A stretch of 64,000 bases of DNA from Pseudomonas sp. MRSN 12121 (lineage in GTDB: Bacteria > Pseudomonadota > Gammaproteobacteria > Pseudomonadales > Pseudomonadaceae): NCBI RefSeq assembly GCF_000931465.1, contig NZ_CP010892.1, positions 6,533,388-6,597,387 on the forward strand. Direction: 5' to 3'. Below the pieces are notes generated by a model. That model ran no database searches, had not been told where the DNA came from, and saw only the letters and a program-made list of their open reading frames with translations. Position numbers and translations under genes: made by a program. The number at the start of each line of letters is the position of its first letter. The first letter of the stretch is position 1. Positions 62,197 through 64,000 of the stretch are shown here, piece after piece.

Positions 62197-62646
62197 ATGG
62201 CCTATTGGCTGATGAAATCCGAGCCGGAAGAACTCTCGATCGAGGGCCTGGCGCGCCAGAACCAGGCGCGCTGGGATGGCGTGCGCAACTACCAGGCGCG
62301 CAACTTCCTGCGCACCATGGCGGTGGGTGACCAATTCTTCTTCTATCACTCCAGTTGCCCCGAGCCGGGCATCGCCGGGATCGGCCGCATCATCGAGGCC
62401 GCCTACCCCGACCCGACCGCCCTGGAGCCGGACAACCCGCACTTCGATCCCAAGGCCAGCGCCGAGAAGAATGCCTGGAGCGCCGTCGACGTCGCCCACG
62501 TCGAGACCTTCTCCAAGGTGCTGCGCCTGGACTACCTGAAACAGCAGGCCGCCCTCGCCGAGTTGCCCCTGGTGCAGAAAGGCAGCCGGCTGTCCGTGAT
62601 GCCGGTGACCGCCGAGCAATGGGCCGCGGTCCTGGCCCTGCGCTGA
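62197..62646 (+). CDS. EVE-domain protein
   Basis: 149 residues: MAYWLMKSEPEELSIEGL, WDGVRNYQARNFL, GDQFFFYHSSCPEPGIAGIGRI are the EVE-domain signatures. EVE domains bind modified bases in DNA or RNA. AAGGAGAG precedes the ATG. Confidence 0.93.
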   Translation: MAYWLMKSEPEELSIEGLARQNQARWDGVRNYQARNFLRTMAVGDQFFFYHSSCPEPGIAGIGRIIEAAYPDPTALEPDNPHFDPKASAEKNAWSAVDVAHVETFSKVLRLDYLKQQAALAELPLVQKGSRLSVMPVTAEQWAAVLALR

Positions 62647-62777
62647 ACAGCCCAATCGACATTTATCCAGGCATCCCGCGCACAACCAACTAGGCTTGCC
62701 CGTTCATTTGACGGACATCAAGCCGCCCCGAGGCTTGAGCCGCCAGACTAGGATGTTACAGCTGCTGGGATGCCTCA

Positions 62778-63743
62778 ATGTCGACGAATCACCGCTCCTC
62801 CCGTCTTTTCGCCTGCGCGTTGCTGGCCCTGCTGCTGGTCGCGGGCGGCTTCGGTTATTGGAAGTCCAGGCTGGATCGCCTGCCCGAAGGCCTGAGCATG
62901 GGCAACGGCCGCCTCGAAGCCACCGAAGTGCAGATCGCCAGCAAGACGCCCGGGCGCCTGGCCGAAGTGCTGGTCGACGAAGGCGACAAAGTGACCCGCA
63001 ACCAACTGCTGGCGCGCATGGACACTCGCACCCTGGAAGCGCAGCGGGCCCAGGCCGAGGCCGACGTGGTGCGCACCCGGGAAAACCTCGCGGCGGCCGA
63101 AGCCAATGTGCAGTTGCGCCAGAGCGAGCTGCTGCTAGCCACCCAGGAACTCAAGCGCTCCCGGGAACTGTTCAAGCGCGGCTTCGCCAGCCAGCAGATC
63201 ATCGACCAGCAGCAGGCCCGCCTGAATACCGGCAATGCTGCCGTGCAGGCAGCCCAGGCCCAGGTCGCCGCCGTGCGCGCCGCCATCGGTTCGGCCCAGG
63301 CACAAGTCGCCCAGCTGACCAGCGAAATCGACGACAGCAGCCTGCGCGCGCCTATCGACGGCATCATCCAGCTGCGCCTGGCCGAACCGGGCGAAGTACT
63401 GGGGGCCGGCGGCCGGGTGTTGCTGCTGATCGACCCGAACGACCAGTACATGAACCTCTACCTGTCCGCTGCGATAACCGGCCGCCTGGCTGTCGGCAGC
63501 GACGCGCGGATCCTGCTCGACGCCCTGCCCGAACAACCGCTGCCGGCGAAAATCAGCTTCGTCGCGGCCAAGTCGCAATTCACCCCCAAGGAAGTGGAAA
63601 CCCGCGACGAGCGCCAGAAGCTGGTGTTTCGCGTCAAGCTGCGGCTGACCCAACCCAGCGCCGTACCGCAGGCCAAGCCCGGCATGCCCGGCGCCGGCTA
63701 TGTGCGCACGGCGGACGTGGACTGGCCGGCCAACCTGCAATGA
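62778..63743 (+). CDS. HlyD-family periplasmic adaptor of an ABC exporter
   Basis: 321 residues with an N-terminal anchor (FACALLALLLVAGGFGYW), a lipoyl half (KTPGRLAEVLVDEGDKV), a coiled-coil hairpin (about 80-180, Gln/Ala rich), then SLRAPIDGIIQLRLAEPGEVLGAGG and a beta-barrel domain. Its stop overlaps the next ABC gene's ATG by ATGA, forming one export operon. Substrate unknown. Confidence 0.9.
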   Translation: MSTNHRSSRLFACALLALLLVAGGFGYWKSRLDRLPEGLSMGNGRLEATEVQIASKTPGRLAEVLVDEGDKVTRNQLLARMDTRTLEAQRAQAEADVVRTRENLAAAEANVQLRQSELLLATQELKRSRELFKRGFASQQIIDQQQARLNTGNAAVQAAQAQVAAVRAAIGSAQAQVAQLTSEIDDSSLRAPIDGIIQLRLAEPGEVLGAGGRVLLLIDPNDQYMNLYLSAAITGRLAVGSDARILLDALPEQPLPAKISFVAAKSQFTPKEVETRDERQKLVFRVKLRLTQPSAVPQAKPGMPGAGYVRTADVDWPANLQ

Positions 63744-64000
63744 ACGAGCTGGCGCTGCACGCCACCGGCATCAACCACCGCTACGGCCCGCGGCAGGCCC
63801 TGGTCGATCTCGCCTTCAGCCTGCCCGGCGGCACCCGCTGCGGGCTGATCGGCCCGGACGGTGCCGGCAAGTCGAGCCTGCTGGGCCTGATCGCCGGGGT
63901 CAAACGACTGCAGCAGGGCCAGTTGCAGGTGCTCGGTGGCTCTATCGAAGAACGCCGGCATCGCAACAGCCTCTATGCGCGGATCGCTTTCATGCCCCAG
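63740..64000 (+). CDS. ABC transporter ATP-binding protein, cut by the window end
   Basis: 87 codons visible. Walker A is GPDGAGKSSL near residue 44, followed by the Q-loop region IAFMPQ at the window edge. It is coupled to the adaptor gene. In related genomes this gene is long, with two ATPase domains fused to a permease, but that part is outside the window. Confidence 0.88.
   Translation, partial: MNELALHATGINHRYGPRQALVDLAFSLPGGTRCGLIGPDGAGKSSLLGLIAGVKRLQQGQLQVLGGSIEERRHRNSLYARIAFMPQ

Noticed and set aside
1..64000. CRISPR arrays, prophage, insertion sequences, tRNA or rRNA genes, biosynthetic or defence islands
   Set aside because: No regularly spaced repeats, integrase/transposase genes, tRNA cloverleaf or rRNA signatures were seen by reading; the genes form ordinary conserved Pseudomonas blocks.

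Overview
The window is a 64 kb, gene-dense, high-GC chromosomal segment of a Pseudomonas. The gene families and gene order suggest the P. fluorescens / protegens / chlororaphis complex. From memory of P. aeruginosa PAO1, it joins three blocks found apart there: rpiA-aaaA-serA-hacB-spu (PA0330 down to about PA0294), the sulfonate ssu operon with lsfA (PA344x), and argA-argE-gcv-ubi-pepP-zapA-ssrS-fthC (PA5204 to PA5232). No phage, transposase, CRISPR array, tRNA or rRNA was seen. Repeats are REP-type palindromes and one longer inverted-repeat element.

Region 1 (1-17 kb): the 3' tip of rpiA; a cell-surface arginine aminopeptidase autotransporter (aaaA); two SdiA-regulated-family paralogues; a fumarylacetoacetate-hydrolase protein; a D-2-hydroxyglutarate dehydrogenase divergent from serA across a perfect palindrome; several small envelope proteins; a 2OG-Fe(II) oxygenase with a DUF523 partner; an N-acylhomoserine-lactone acylase homologue (hacB); and an AraC regulator divergent from a carboxymuconolactone-decarboxylase protein.

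Region 2 (17-29 kb): the polyamine locus. spuB-spuC-spuD-spuE-spuF-spuG-spuH on the minus strand encode gamma-glutamylation, transamination and uptake of putrescine/spermidine, with spuI divergent. The spuA position (gamma-glutamyl-GABA hydrolase) holds only a shortened ORF that has lost its catalytic residues. This decayed gene is the most notable observation here.

Region 3 (29-37 kb): ssuE-A-D-C-B-F for sulfonate-sulfur use, then the 1-Cys peroxiredoxin lsfA, a REP pair and an OprD-family porin.

Region 4 (37-64 kb): argA and argE; a CYTH-CHAD triphosphatase; an Lrp regulator divergent from a small unknown protein; an orphan GspE/PilB-type ATPase; a chemoreceptor; the glycine cleavage genes, with gcvP split from gcvT-gcvH by an oppositely oriented DegT aminotransferase; an iron-type ABC binding protein and permease without ATPase; the yecA-like/pepP/ubiH/ubiI operon; a zapA operon reading toward 6S RNA and fthC; a 49-residue membrane protein not captured by a 60-residue cutoff; an EVE-domain protein; and the start of an HlyD/ABC exporter cut by the window end.

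Most of the content is core Pseudomonas metabolism. I did not find a clearly new defence or biosynthetic system. The points most worth checking are the spuA remnant, the divergent-promoter palindromes, the structured spuI leader and the very small membrane protein.
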